Assembly (NCBI RefSeq): GCF_000478825.2
Contig: NZ_CP007542.1
Location: forward strand, 2,728,001-2,792,000
Length of the DNA stretch: 64,000 bases
Direction of reading: 5' to 3'
DNA from: Synechocystis sp. PCC 6714
GTDB taxonomy: Bacteria; Cyanobacteriota; Cyanobacteriia; Cyanobacteriales; Microcystaceae
Part shown: piece by piece, positions 1 to 8,894 of the stretch
Layout of the letters: each line of letters opens with the position of its first letter
Numbering within the stretch: the stretch's first letter is position 1
Notes under the pieces: generated by a model
Databases searched by the model: none
Told to the model about the DNA's origin: nothing
The model's input: the letters and a program-made list of their open reading frames with translations, nothing else
Translations under genes and position numbers: made by a program

Positions 1-740
1 TCGGTGCTTCCCAAACCACTGGGACCTACCTACTGCCCCGGATGATTGGTATGTTCCGCCAGCAATATCCCGACGTAACGGTACAATTACAGGTCCATTC
101 CACCCGGAGAACAGCTTGGGGAGTGGCCAATGGCCAGGTAGATTTGGCCATTATTGGCGGAGAAGTACCGGCGGAGTTGCAGGAAACTTTAACCGTATTG
201 CCCTACGCCGAAGATGAATTAGCCCTGATTTTGCCGGTCTTTCATCCTTTGGCCCAGGCAGAAACTATCCAAAAAGAAGACCTATACAAGCTTAAGTTTA
301 TTAGCCTCGATTCCCAGTCCACCATCCGCAAAGTAATTGATAAGGTGTTGAGCCAGGGGGAAATTGACACTAAACGCCTGAAAATTGAAATGGAACTCAA
401 CTCCATTGAAGCAATTAAAAATGCTGTGCAATCCGGTTTAGGGGCGGCTTTCGTTTCCACAACGGCCATCGAAAAGGAATTGGAAATGAATGTGCTCCAC
501 ATCGCTCCGATTAAAAATGTGGAAATTCGCCGGGTTCTTTCCGTCATCATTAACCCCAACCGTTATCGTTCCAAGGCTTCTGCCGCTTTCATTCGGGAAG
601 TCCTTCCTCAATTTTCCACCCATCCCGATGCCCTAGATCCGGAACGGTTATTGACTAATCCCTACAGCACCGCTAACGGCGATCGCCAAACGGACAATAA
701 GGATAGCAAAGGGGGCATTGAAATTGACCCAGTTACCTAA
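1..740 (+). CDS. rbcR: LysR-family regulator RbcR, 3' part (5' end outside window)
   Basis: This is the C-terminal part of a LysR-type transcription factor. The frame is open from base 3, and the N-terminal helix-turn-helix lies upstream of the window. What is visible is the LysR substrate-binding domain. It opens with the [13 protein letters not shown] stretch typical of the CbbR/RbcR/NdhR subfamily and runs through the usual two-lobed periplasmic-binding-like fold ([19 protein letters not shown], then SGLGAAFVS). Family members sense metabolites such as 2-phosphoglycolate, 2-oxoglutarate or RuBP and control Rubisco or inorganic-carbon genes. From memory the sequence matches Synechocystis RbcR (ycf30) better than NdhR or CmpR. 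A short polar tail follows the domain. The gene ends facing an ABC1-kinase gene, with a tandem inverted-repeat element between them. Confidence 0.85.
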   Translation, partial: GASQTTGTYLLPRMIGMFRQQYPDVTVQLQVHSTRRTAWGVANGQVDLAIIGGEVPAELQETLTVLPYAEDELALILPVFHPLAQAETIQKEDLYKLKFISLDSQSTIRKVIDKVLSQGEIDTKRLKIEMELNSIEAIKNAVQSGLGAAFVSTTAIEKELEMNVLHIAPIKNVEIRRVLSVIINPNRYRSKASAAFIREVLPQFSTHPDALDPERLLTNPYSTANGDRQTDNKDSKGGIEIDPVT

Positions 741-847
741 ACGTAGATAGGCCAAAGACAGAGGGAAGTTCATTAGCCCTAAGGCAGAGAACTTGATTCT
801 GGTTGTGATTGGGCTTAATTATTTAAATCCAAAAAATTATAGCTGAT

Positions 848-944
848 TTATAGTTGATTTAATTAAAAGTAAGACACTGAACAGAGCTAAAAGCATCTTT
901 GGTAAAGACTTTGGTTGTCTTAATCTTACTTTAATTGACTATAA
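848..944. repeat. 97-bp MITE-like inverted-repeat element, copy 1
   Basis: The ends are imperfect inverted repeats: TTATAGTTGA on the left, and TTGACTATAA on the right, which reads TTATAGTCAA on the other strand. Inside them are AGTAAGAC on the left and GTCTTAATCTTACTT on the right. Bases 863-944 are repeated directly as the next 82 bp. A relative of exactly the same length lies at 31123-31219. It has no coding capacity. Confidence 0.6.
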
Positions 945-1026
945 TTGAAAGTAAGACACTGACCGGAGCTAAAAGCCTCTTTGGTAAAGACCTTAGCCGT
1001 CTCAACCTTATTTTGATTGACTATAA
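945..1026. repeat. Second 82-bp unit of the tandem element
   Basis: By hand alignment this unit matches 863-944 base for base without gaps, with 12 differences in 82 (about 85%), most of them transitions. It shares the outer end TTGACTATAA and the inner AGTAAGACACTGA and GAGCTAAAAGC blocks. It ends 8 bp before the stop codon of the convergent ABC1-kinase gene, so it may fold in the 3' ends of both rbcR and that gene's transcripts. Confidence 0.6.
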
Positions 1027-1033
1027 GCAAATT

Positions 1034-2869
1034 TCACCGTTGCGGCAGAATGGTGCTTACACCGGCCAGGGAAAATTCCCGCACCGCATTCCAGGCCACA
1101 TTGACCAACTCCTGGGGTTTAAAGTCATCTTTTACCAAACCCCAAATCCGTTGTACTTCATCGGTATGCAGGCGATCATCCTCCGTTAAAGCCAGCAAAA
1201 TTTGTCGCCGTAAATATAAACCTTCCTCAGAAAAAAGGAATTGTAAACCTAATTGGGCGGTGGGTAAAAGATCAAATTGGCGATCGGAACGGGCAATGCT
1301 GAGCATATTTTCCAGCCGTTGCCATTGGAATTTGCCATCCTTGAACAACACATCGATTAATTGTCGTCGCAGTTGGGGAGATTCTCCGGTTAACAAACGC
1401 CTGGCCACGTAGGGATAGGCCACTTCGACAATTTTAAAATTGGGATCTAAGCTTAAAGCCAATCCTTCCTGGGTGACCAAAGAACGGATAATCAACGCAA
1501 ATTTGGCCGGCACCCGGAAAGGATAATCGTACATTAACTCCGAAAAATCATCGGTGATGGTTTTAAAGTTAAAGTCCTGGACGCTCTGACCAATGGCACC
1601 ACCAAACACATTTTCTAGGGCAGGAATAATGGGGGTAATGTCTGTGTTAGGAGCGAGAAAACCGAGGGCAATAAAATCTTCCGTTAGGGCCAAGTAATCT
1701 TTGTTGATTAACTGGACAATGGAACTGGCAATGGTTTCTTTTGTCCCTGGCTCTAGTTGATCCATCATGCCAAAGTCAATGTAAGCCATGCGGCCGTCTA
1801 GGGTAGCAAACAGATTACCGGGATGGGGATCAGCGTGGAAAAAGCCATGTTCTAACAGTTGCCTTAAACCGGAAGTAACCCCAATGCGGATGATATCACT
1901 GGGGTCTAGTCCCGCGGCCCGAATTTTATCCGTATCGGTTAACTTAAAGCCTTGAATCCATTCCAGGGTGAGAACTTTTTGATTGCTATATTGCCAATAA
2001 ATACAAGGAACTTTGACTTCGGGATCACCGTGGAAATTTTCCGCAAACTTCTCGGCATTACGCCCTTCGTTTAAATAGTCAATTTCTTCAAACAATTTAA
2101 TGCCAAATTCATCGACAATTAGGGTTAAATCATGGCCTAAGTTCAAAGGTAAAAACCGCCCGAATTTCTGTGCCCCCAACCGCATCAAATATAAATCTAA
2201 ACTCAGCCTTGGTCTTAAATTGGGCCGTTGTACTTTTACTGCCACTTCTTCGCCGCTAAATAGCATAGCTCGATACACTTGGCCCAAACTGGCCGCGGCC
2301 ACGGGATGGGCAGAAATTTCCCGGTAGGCTTCGTCTACTTTCATGCCCAGTTGCTCTTCCATTAGCCGGAAAGCAAGGTCATTATCAAATGGGGGCAGTT
2401 GATCCTGAAGTTTAATTAATTCTTCTAAAAAATCCCGGCGCACTAGGTCGGGCCGGGTGGATAGGGCTTGGCCGACCTTAATAAAGGTGGGGCCCAGTTT
2501 GGTCAGCAATTCCCGTAAATCCTCCGCCCGTTGCCGTTTGTAATATTCAACCTGATGGGTCCATTGATCCCAGAGGAGACAGGTGAGGAAAAAGCCAAAA
2601 GACCAGAGCACTTCCAGGGCACGCCCCATCACTTTCCAAGGACGACGACGGTAATAGTTGGCGATCGCCTGGGCATCATAGCGACGGATGTTATCTAGTT
2701 CCGATTGGGGGGGTAAGGGTTTGGGATTAGGCACAGGATGGGGACGGAGATTTATGGACTTCGAACTAAAATCTTCAATCAGGGGAAACTTAAGAAATGT
2801 AAAAACCGCGACATTTTTCTTAATGTTAGCATTGCTTTTCTCAGCAGTAAGCTTAGGGAACCGACCCAT
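1034..2869 (-). CDS. ABC1/UbiB-family atypical protein kinase
   Basis: ABC1K/UbiB proteins are atypical kinases or ATPases linked to quinone and prenyl-lipid metabolism, and in cyanobacteria and plastids to plastoquinone, tocopherol and stress responses. Visible family marks are the KxGQ motif in PTFIKVGQALSTRPD, the alanine-rich nucleotide loop AAASLGQVYRA, the VAVKVQRP lysine, HADPHPGN and the metal-binding AYIDFGMMD. A hydrophobic patch precedes the KxGQ helix (WSFGFFLTCLLW). The open frame gives 611 residues from 2869. That start lies only 11 bp from the divergent neighbour's start, and the first ~45 residues look unlike the family. A GTG at 2734 would give 566 residues, the length I recall for Synechocystis Slr1919, and is the more plausible start. 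The next gene family in this group, CPP1-like, lies at 8079. Confidence 0.9.
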   Translation of the reverse strand: MGRFPKLTAEKSNANIKKNVAVFTFLKFPLIEDFSSKSINLRPHPVPNPKPLPPQSELDNIRRYDAQAIANYYRRRPWKVMGRALEVLWSFGFFLTCLLWDQWTHQVEYYKRQRAEDLRELLTKLGPTFIKVGQALSTRPDLVRRDFLEELIKLQDQLPPFDNDLAFRLMEEQLGMKVDEAYREISAHPVAAASLGQVYRAMLFSGEEVAVKVQRPNLRPRLSLDLYLMRLGAQKFGRFLPLNLGHDLTLIVDEFGIKLFEEIDYLNEGRNAEKFAENFHGDPEVKVPCIYWQYSNQKVLTLEWIQGFKLTDTDKIRAAGLDPSDIIRIGVTSGLRQLLEHGFFHADPHPGNLFATLDGRMAYIDFGMMDQLEPGTKETIASSIVQLINKDYLALTEDFIALGFLAPNTDITPIIPALENVFGGAIGQSVQDFNFKTITDDFSELMYDYPFRVPAKFALIIRSLVTQEGLALSLDPNFKIVEVAYPYVARRLLTGESPQLRRQLIDVLFKDGKFQWQRLENMLSIARSDRQFDLLPTAQLGLQFLFSEEGLYLRRQILLALTEDDRLHTDEVQRIWGLVKDDFKPQELVNVAWNAVREFSLAGVSTILPQR

Positions 2870-2880
2870 GCAAAGACAAA

Positions 2881-3957
2881 ATGATCAATCGCCAAGACCT
2901 CAAGCAATTACAATCTTTAACTCCAGTTCCCGCTCTCTCCATTCTGTTGCCCACCCATAGAACTTCCCCGGACAATAAACAAGACCCCATTGTGGTTAAG
3001 AATTTGGTGAGTGAAGCCAAAAACCGATTGGGGGAAGAGTATTCCCAGCGGGAATTGGAGCCTCTGCTGAAGAATTTAGATGGCTTGGTGGAGACCATTG
3101 ATTACAACTATGGCCTTTGCGGTTTAGCTTTGTATGTCAGCCATGATTTTGCCAAATTGTACTATCTTCCCTTTCCCGTTCAGGCTCGAGTTGTGATCGA
3201 TAAAACCTTTGCCACCAGGGATTTAGTCTATGGTTTGCATCGGCAATTGCAATATTGGGTACTGCTGTTGAGCCGGGGGTCCAGTCGCTTACTGGCCGGT
3301 ACCGGGGATATTTTGGAAGAAGTGGTAGATGATTACTTCACCCTAGCTATGACGGGGCCTGGGGGAACGGAAGCGTTACCGGCGGACACCGATTCTAGTT
3401 ATCGAGACGATCGCCAACGTCGTTTTATTCAAGAAGTGGACCGGGTTTTTAGCACCTATAACGGAGCGGAAAACTTACCTTTGGTAGTGGGCGGTGTGGA
3501 TCGTTTAGTGTCTTTTTTCCAGGAAGTGTCCCAACATTCAGCGGCGATCGCCGGTACGTTACTGGGCAATTTTGACCGGGCTAGCATCAGCGAGCTTACG
3601 CCCCAGGTGTGGGAGATTATGCAAACGGTCAGGGAAGCCAAGCAAAATCAAGCTTTAACCGCTTTGGATGAGGCAGTTAGTGCCCGAAAATTTGTTTCCA
3701 CCGTCGGGGAAACCTGGCGTTTAGCCCAGGAAGGTCGGGGTAAATTGCTGGTAGTCGAAAAAGGCTATCACGAGCCGGCTATTCTCTCCGCTAACGGAGG
3801 CATTGAATTGGTGGCGGAACCCGGTGGCACAGAAGTAATCGACGACGCAGTGGACGAAATCATCGAAGCAGTGCTGGCCAATGGTGGAGAAGTAGCTTTA
3901 GTCGAAGACGGCACCCTCCCCCAACATCAACGCATTGCTTTGGTTTTACGCTACTGA
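2881..3957 (+). CDS. eRF1-like (baeRF family) protein
   Basis: This 358-residue protein resembles bacterial members of the archaeo-eukaryotic release-factor superfamily (baeRF). These share the eRF1 middle and C-terminal fold and are thought to act on stalled ribosomes or peptidyl-tRNA. The N-terminal part (LTPVPALSILLPTHRTSP) is typical of the family. The C-terminal domain ends with the L7Ae/eRF1-like strand pattern around GKLLVVEKGYHEPA and GGEVALVEDGTLPQHQRIALVLRY. I see no canonical GGQ tripeptide, so peptide release by the eRF1 mechanism cannot be claimed. The gene is divergent from the ABC1 kinase, and the two must share a very small promoter region unless the kinase starts further in. 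Confidence 0.7.
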   Translation: MINRQDLKQLQSLTPVPALSILLPTHRTSPDNKQDPIVVKNLVSEAKNRLGEEYSQRELEPLLKNLDGLVETIDYNYGLCGLALYVSHDFAKLYYLPFPVQARVVIDKTFATRDLVYGLHRQLQYWVLLLSRGSSRLLAGTGDILEEVVDDYFTLAMTGPGGTEALPADTDSSYRDDRQRRFIQEVDRVFSTYNGAENLPLVVGGVDRLVSFFQEVSQHSAAIAGTLLGNFDRASISELTPQVWEIMQTVREAKQNQALTALDEAVSARKFVSTVGETWRLAQEGRGKLLVVEKGYHEPAILSANGGIELVAEPGGTEVIDDAVDEIIEAVLANGGEVALVEDGTLPQHQRIALVLRY

Positions 3958-4053
3958 TGCCAGTATGCCATTGATGAAGTTAGGGGTGGATTGACGGTTT
4001 CAGACTGGGAAAAAGTGTGATCATAGGGGACAGTGTTTTTCCCCATCGTCCCT

Positions 4054-5415
4054 ATGTCGGCTCCCCCTTCCTTCACAGCCTTGGCCCAGGCCGTCAACCA
4101 GCCCGAAATTGGCTTTGATTCCCAAAATCCCCCCCCCCAGGCCGTGTTGGATAGCTGTGTCCACTGCGGCTTTTGCTTAAATACCTGCCCCAGCTACCGG
4201 ATTATTGGCAAGGAAACCGATTCCCCCCGGGGCCGCATTTATCTAATGAATGGCATTAACCAAGGCCAAGCCAGTTTGGATGCCACCACCATTCAGCATT
4301 TTGACAGTTGCTTAGGTTGTTTGGCCTGCGTCAGCGCCTGTCCTTCCGGGGTGCAGTATGACCGGTTGATCTCCGCCACCCGGCCCCAGGTAGAGCGTAA
4401 CTATAACCGTCCCTTTGGCGATCGCCTATTGCGGGGGATCATTTTTAACTTATTTCCCTATCCCTGGCGGTTGCGCTTATTGTTGCCCCTGCTCTGGGTT
4501 TACCAAAATTGTGGTTTACAAAAATTAGTCCAGGCCACGGGCTTATTAAGCAGATTTTTCCCCCGTTTAGCGGCCATGGAAAGTATTTTGCCCCGGGTTA
4601 CGGCCGCTTCTTTTCGAGACAATTACCCCACGGAAATTCCAGCCCAGGGGGAAAAGCGTTACCGAGTGGGGGTAATTCTTGGTTGCGTACAAAGATTGTT
4701 TTTCTCCCCCGTCAATGAAGCCACTGTCCGGGTTTTAACCGCCAACGGTTGTGAAGTGGTGATCCCCAAATCCCAAGGTTGTTGCGCTGCCCTCCCCGCC
4801 CACCAAGGACAAACAGACCAAGCCCAGGCGATCGCCAGGCAAATGATCGACAGCTTTGCCGACACAGAGGTGGACTACATTGTCATTAATGCCGCTGGTT
4901 GTGGCCATACATTGAAGGAATATCATCATATCTTGGCCGACGATGCCGAATATTTGCCCAAAGCCCAAGCCTTTGTTAGTAAAGTACGAGACATTAATGA
5001 GTTTCTCATCGAAGTAGGGTTAACTGAGGATCTCCAACCTGTCACGACAGAAACGATCCCAGTGGTGTACCAAGACGCCTGTCATCTGATCCACGGTCAA
5101 AAAATCAGTCTCCAACCCCGACAGTTAATTGCCCAAATTCCCCATTTACAATTGCGGGAACCCTTGGATGCGGCCCTCTGTTGTGGCAGTGCCGGAGTCT
5201 ATAACATGCTCCAACCGGCCGTAGCGGAGGAATTGGGACAGCAAAAAGTCAATAATCTCCGTCAAACCGGTGCCCGATTGATTATTTCCAGCAACCCTGG
5301 CTGTTCCCTACAAATCCAAAAACACCTGAAAAAACAAGGTCATAATCTAGGGGTTATTCACCCCATTCAATTGCTTGATCTCTCAATTCGGGGTGAGAAA
5401 CTAACCAATCTTTAA
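4054..5415 (+). CDS. glcF: Glycolate oxidase iron-sulfur subunit GlcF
   Basis: GlcF passes electrons from the flavin subunits of glycolate dehydrogenase towards the quinone pool during photorespiratory glycolate oxidation. Two 4Fe-4S ferredoxin motifs sit near the N-terminus: CVHCGFCLNTCPSY (about residues 35-48) and CLGCLACVSACPSG (about 87-100). Two cysteine-rich CCG domains follow: GCVQRL to QGCCAALPAHQG to NAAGCGH, and YQDACHLIHGQK to ALCCGSAGVYN to SSNPGCSLQ. ATG 4054 (MSAPPSF) was chosen over a GTG at 4033. Length (453 residues) fits the family. A related function as a lactate-utilisation LutA-type or heterodisulfide reductase-like subunit is possible, but GlcF is the closest fit. The catalytic GlcD is not in this window. 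Confidence 0.85.
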   Translation: MSAPPSFTALAQAVNQPEIGFDSQNPPPQAVLDSCVHCGFCLNTCPSYRIIGKETDSPRGRIYLMNGINQGQASLDATTIQHFDSCLGCLACVSACPSGVQYDRLISATRPQVERNYNRPFGDRLLRGIIFNLFPYPWRLRLLLPLLWVYQNCGLQKLVQATGLLSRFFPRLAAMESILPRVTAASFRDNYPTEIPAQGEKRYRVGVILGCVQRLFFSPVNEATVRVLTANGCEVVIPKSQGCCAALPAHQGQTDQAQAIARQMIDSFADTEVDYIVINAAGCGHTLKEYHHILADDAEYLPKAQAFVSKVRDINEFLIEVGLTEDLQPVTTETIPVVYQDACHLIHGQKISLQPRQLIAQIPHLQLREPLDAALCCGSAGVYNMLQPAVAEELGQQKVNNLRQTGARLIISSNPGCSLQIQKHLKKQGHNLGVIHPIQLLDLSIRGEKLTNL

Positions 5416-5740
5416 GGCTTGGTCTCCCGCATTCGCCGCTAGTTTGCCTTGTTACAAACCGGCACCAAAGGTTGGGTATCCAGGTTGAAATCTAGTCATA
5501 ATCAGTGATCCCCAATTCATCCTGCCAAAAAATCCAACTTATGATGTCAAATTTGCGCTGACAAAACTGTCCATAACCGCTGCTAATTTTTTCCACCAAC
5601 TAACAGGTCTTGGAAACCAAAAAGTCATTTTCATCGACATTCTCCTAAAAGTTTCCCCCCCAAGACCCAATTCTGTCCCATTGCCGCTAAAGTGAAGACA
5701 ATTCACCCACCACACTTTTGTAGTCCTAACTAACCCTTAT
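5416..5740. other. Intergenic 325 bp upstream of the ftsL-like/ftsI pair
   Basis: I see no supported gene here. The stretch should hold the promoter for the downstream division gene pair. I could not assign a confident -35/-10 pair or hairpin. Confidence 0.4.
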
Positions 5741-6202
5741 ATGTCTGCCTTACCTAAACCGTCCTTTCCCCCTCGCCGCACCGCCGTAATTTCCCCGGTA
5801 CCTACGCCCATAGCAAATTCCACCCGGGAGTCCCTGCCCACGTCCTTACAGGTGTTATTGCGGTTTCAACAGGTAACTTCTTGTATTACCTTGGGAGTGA
5901 TGGCAACGGTTTTGGGAGTCTATGGTTGGACGGTATATACTCCCACCCTCTGGAGTAGGGAATATCAACAACTTAAAGCCCTCCAGCAAACCGAACGCCA
6001 ACTGATCACCAACACTGAGGCGATCAAACACCAATTAGCCCAGGAAGCTAACCAACCCAGCTCCGGTCTAGTCAAAGCTAGCCCCAGCCAAAACATTTTT
6101 CTGCCGGCCCAGCCTACTTCCGTCCCGTCGGCCGAAAATGATGTTGCGGCCGTTGCCTCTGTTGCTAATTTCAATCTTGCCACTGGCCCCGTTGCCTACT
6201 AA
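5741..6202 (+). CDS. Small bitopic coiled-coil protein upstream of ftsI (FtsL-like candidate)
   Basis: This 153-residue protein has no strong family match that I recognise. The layout is a proline-rich N-terminus of ~45 residues (PPRRTAVISPVPTP), one membrane segment at about 50-72 (SCITLGVMATVLGVYGWTVYT), then a coiled-coil-prone stretch (YQQLKALQQTERQLITNTEA) and a low-complexity Pro/Ser/Ala tail. A short cytoplasmic part, one membrane helix and a periplasmic coiled coil is the topology of FtsL/DivIC. In many bacteria ftsL sits directly before ftsI, and here the next gene is ftsI, 12 bp downstream. FtsL function is inference from topology and position, not from sequence identity. It could instead be another envelope protein. 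Confidence 0.6.
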   Translation: MSALPKPSFPPRRTAVISPVPTPIANSTRESLPTSLQVLLRFQQVTSCITLGVMATVLGVYGWTVYTPTLWSREYQQLKALQQTERQLITNTEAIKHQLAQEANQPSSGLVKASPSQNIFLPAQPTSVPSAENDVAAVASVANFNLATGPVAY

Positions 6203-6214
6203 ACAATTCGAGCC

Positions 6215-8038
6215 ATGGACTCCTCCCACCTTAAATTAAATTCTTCAAAAGGCAATTCATCTCCTTTCACCAAGCACATTTCCCGGCAGGAAAGACAAAA
6301 ACAAAAATCCCAACAACAGGGAGTGCCGGTATTTCGTCTGCTATTGGTCTGGGGAATTCTTCTTTTGGCCATGGGGGGTTTAGCTTACCGTCTTTATCAA
6401 TTGCAAGTGGTGCAGGCCAATCGGCTTCAACGCATGGCTAAAGCTCAACAGAGCACTAGCATGCAACCCTATGTACCCCGCCGCTCCATTGTGGATAGCC
6501 AGGGCAATGTTTTAGCCACCGATCGCCTAACTTATACTTTGTTTGTCCATCCCCGTTACTTTGAAGCCACCAAGGAAATTACCAACCCCACGGACTACAT
6601 TGCCAGAGAACTAGCAACTATCTTAGGAGATGTAACCCCCGAACAGCTCAAAGAAAAATTTAAAGAAAAGGAATCGGGCATTAAACTAGCCACCGGCCTG
6701 AATGAGTCCCAAGCTGTCCGCATTGGTGCCCTGAGAATGGGGGGAGTGGATCTAGAAAAGCAATACAGTCGCTACTATCCCCAGGATGAAATGGCGGCGG
6801 ACATTGTTGGCTACGTGGATGGGGAACACCAGGGACAAGCGGGACTGGAACTGAGCCAAAGGGAGATTTTGGAGCGGGAAGTGGAAACCTACGCCATTCG
6901 CCGCACAGGGAAAGGGGTTGTTCTGCCGGATTCTTTACCGGATAACCTATTGCAGTCCAATGATTGGCAACTGCAGTTAACCATTGATATGCGTTTACAA
7001 AGGGCGGCCCGGGAATTGCTCAAAGCCCAGGTCAGTCAGCAAAAGGCTAAGCGGGGTACGGTGTTGGTGATGGACGCCCAGGATGGAGCCATCCTCGCCA
7101 TGGTCAATGAACCCACCTTTAACCCCAATGAATATTACAAAGCCAGGGTGGAATATTTCAAAAACTGGGCGGTGAGCGATCTGTACGAGCCGGGATCAAC
7201 CTTTAAGCCGGTGATTGTTGCCCTAGCGATGAATGAAGGGGCGGTCAAACCGAAAGATCGGCTCAATGATAGCGGTTCGATACGGGTGGGCCCCTGGACC
7301 ATTTCCAATGCTAGTAAAAGCGGAGCCGGTTTAATTACCGTTACCGAGGCCATTCGCTATTCCAGTAACGTGGTCATGGTGGCGATCGCCCGTCGTCTCA
7401 AGCCGGAACGGTACTATGAATTGTTGCAGGAAGTGGGTTTAGATAGCAGAACCGGCATTGATTTACCAGGGGAAGCAACCAATTACCTCAAGCCCAGACA
7501 AAGTTTTATGGACGATCCCATCGAACAGGCCACCACTTCCTTTGGCCAGGGTCTTTCCCTAACTCCTATCAAATTACTGCAACTCAACGCCATGTTGGCC
7601 AACGGCGGCAAGTTAGTTACGCCCCATGTGGTAAAAGGTTTGGTGGATGCCCGCAACCATCTCCACTGGCAACCGGATCATCCCATTAAACAAGTGGTGA
7701 AACCGGAAGTAGCCCATTCCGTAGTGCAAATGATGGAATCCGTGGTTAGCGGCGATGGTGGTACCGGTAAAGCAGCTCTGATTCCCGGTTATCGGGTGGG
7801 GGGAAAAACTGGTACAGCCCAAAAGGCCGGGCCTAGGGGAGGTTACCTAGCCAACGCCAAAATTACTAGCTTTGTTTCAGTGCTCCCGGTGGATAATCCC
7901 CGCTATGTGGTGGTAGCCATTATTGACGAACCGAAAGGAGCCAACGCCTATGGGGGAACAGTGGCCGCCCCAGTGGTAAAAAGTGTAATGGAAGCCCTAA
8001 TCGCCATTAAAGGCATTCCCCCCTCCCAAGCCAAATAG
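6215..8038 (+). CDS. ftsI: Penicillin-binding protein, FtsI/PBP3-type transpeptidase
   Basis: This is a class B PBP of 607 residues that cross-links septal peptidoglycan. It has a basic cytoplasmic N-terminus, one membrane helix at about 42-62 (LLLVWGILLLAMGGLAYRLY), a pedestal domain with RRSIVDSQGN and DIVGYVDGEHQGQAGLE, and the transpeptidase domain. The active-site motifs are present: STFK (serine nucleophile, in YEPGSTFKPV), SSN (in IRYSSNVVMV) and KTG (in VGGKTGTAQK). It lies 12 bp after the bitopic coiled-coil gene and is very likely co-transcribed with it. The length and absence of a glycosyltransferase domain match FtsI. A SpoVD-like PASTA tail is absent. Confidence 0.93.
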   Translation: MDSSHLKLNSSKGNSSPFTKHISRQERQKQKSQQQGVPVFRLLLVWGILLLAMGGLAYRLYQLQVVQANRLQRMAKAQQSTSMQPYVPRRSIVDSQGNVLATDRLTYTLFVHPRYFEATKEITNPTDYIARELATILGDVTPEQLKEKFKEKESGIKLATGLNESQAVRIGALRMGGVDLEKQYSRYYPQDEMAADIVGYVDGEHQGQAGLELSQREILEREVETYAIRRTGKGVVLPDSLPDNLLQSNDWQLQLTIDMRLQRAARELLKAQVSQQKAKRGTVLVMDAQDGAILAMVNEPTFNPNEYYKARVEYFKNWAVSDLYEPGSTFKPVIVALAMNEGAVKPKDRLNDSGSIRVGPWTISNASKSGAGLITVTEAIRYSSNVVMVAIARRLKPERYYELLQEVGLDSRTGIDLPGEATNYLKPRQSFMDDPIEQATTSFGQGLSLTPIKLLQLNAMLANGGKLVTPHVVKGLVDARNHLHWQPDHPIKQVVKPEVAHSVVQMMESVVSGDGGTGKAALIPGYRVGGKTGTAQKAGPRGGYLANAKITSFVSVLPVDNPRYVVVAIIDEPKGANAYGGTVAAPVVKSVMEALIAIKGIPPSQAK

Positions 8039-8078
8039 TGTGAACTAACAGTCAGGATTCTAAGTTGGGGGAATCCAA

Positions 8079-8708
8079 TCAGCGGACAAAGCTGCTAATG
8101 AGCCAGAGGATAATAAAAGTAATGGTGGCGGAAATTTGTTCTTGGTTGGAGCCGATCGCCACGTTAGCGCTCAGTAACAACTGCCCCAGTACGGTACCAA
8201 GAATAATCCCCACCAACAGGGCCCCTAGGCTGAGTAATAGGGCTTTACCAAATTTTCGTTGTTTACGATTGAGGAAGAAAATATTACCGAAAACCCCCAC
8301 CACCAACAGCAAAGACTGGATGGAACCACCGGCTCCCTGGGTGAACCAACTGACCAAGATAAGACCGGCAAAAAACGCAGCGGGCCAAAGAATATCGTTT
8401 TGGGAAGGCGTATCAAGGGAATTAGCTAACCAACTGGGGGCTGTGGGGGCTGGAATTGAGGGGAAACCATTGCCAGTACTTTCAGCTTGCCGTTCGGGGA
8501 AGCGAATTTTTTCCGGTACTTTAATTTTTCCTTCCTGCCGTAGTCGTAGACGCTCCATAATAATCGCATCGTAGGCCGCCTCCACCTCTTCCAACAACTG
8601 GGTGTTTCCCTCATATTCCCGAAGCAGGCGAACTTTCACTGCTTGGATATCTTCAAAGGTTGCTTCCTCCGATATGCCCAACATCTGATAGGGAGTTTGT
8701 TCACCCAT
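8079..8708 (-). CDS. CPP1-like membrane protein with J-like domain (DUF3353)
   Basis: CPP1 is a chaperone-like protein that stabilises light-dependent protochlorophyllide oxidoreductase in plant plastids. Cyanobacterial homologues are shorter membrane proteins. The first ~75 residues resemble a degenerate J-domain (PYQMLGISEEATFEDIQAVK...VEAAYDAIIMERLRLR) without the HPD tripeptide. A linker and three to four hydrophobic segments follow (ILWPAAFFAGLILVSW, SLLLVVGVFGNIFFL, LLSLGALLVGIILGTVLG, ATITFIILWLISSF). The gene converges on ftsI with a 40 bp gap. Family membership is fairly clear; the link to chlorophyll synthesis is known only from homologues. Confidence 0.75.
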   Translation of the reverse strand: MGEQTPYQMLGISEEATFEDIQAVKVRLLREYEGNTQLLEEVEAAYDAIIMERLRLRQEGKIKVPEKIRFPERQAESTGNGFPSIPAPTAPSWLANSLDTPSQNDILWPAAFFAGLILVSWFTQGAGGSIQSLLLVVGVFGNIFFLNRKQRKFGKALLLSLGALLVGIILGTVLGQLLLSANVAIGSNQEQISATITFIILWLISSFVR

Positions 8709-8894
8709 CGCCCTAAACCTCCTCTGGTTGATTTCCTTAAATACTTAATTGGGAGTGCTGACATCCAGTATGCCCAAAGATCTTACCATTGACCAAGAAG
8801 CATGGGATACAAGCCCCGTCTTCCAGCACAACTTTTGACAGATTGGGATGGTCACCATGCATATCCTTACCTAGCAAGGCACTGGCACGTTCCG

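Noticed and set aside
8065-8574. 169-residue plus-strand frame opposite the CPP1-like gene
   Set aside because: The minus-strand frame has a J-like domain and membrane helices in family order; the plus frame does not resemble anything.
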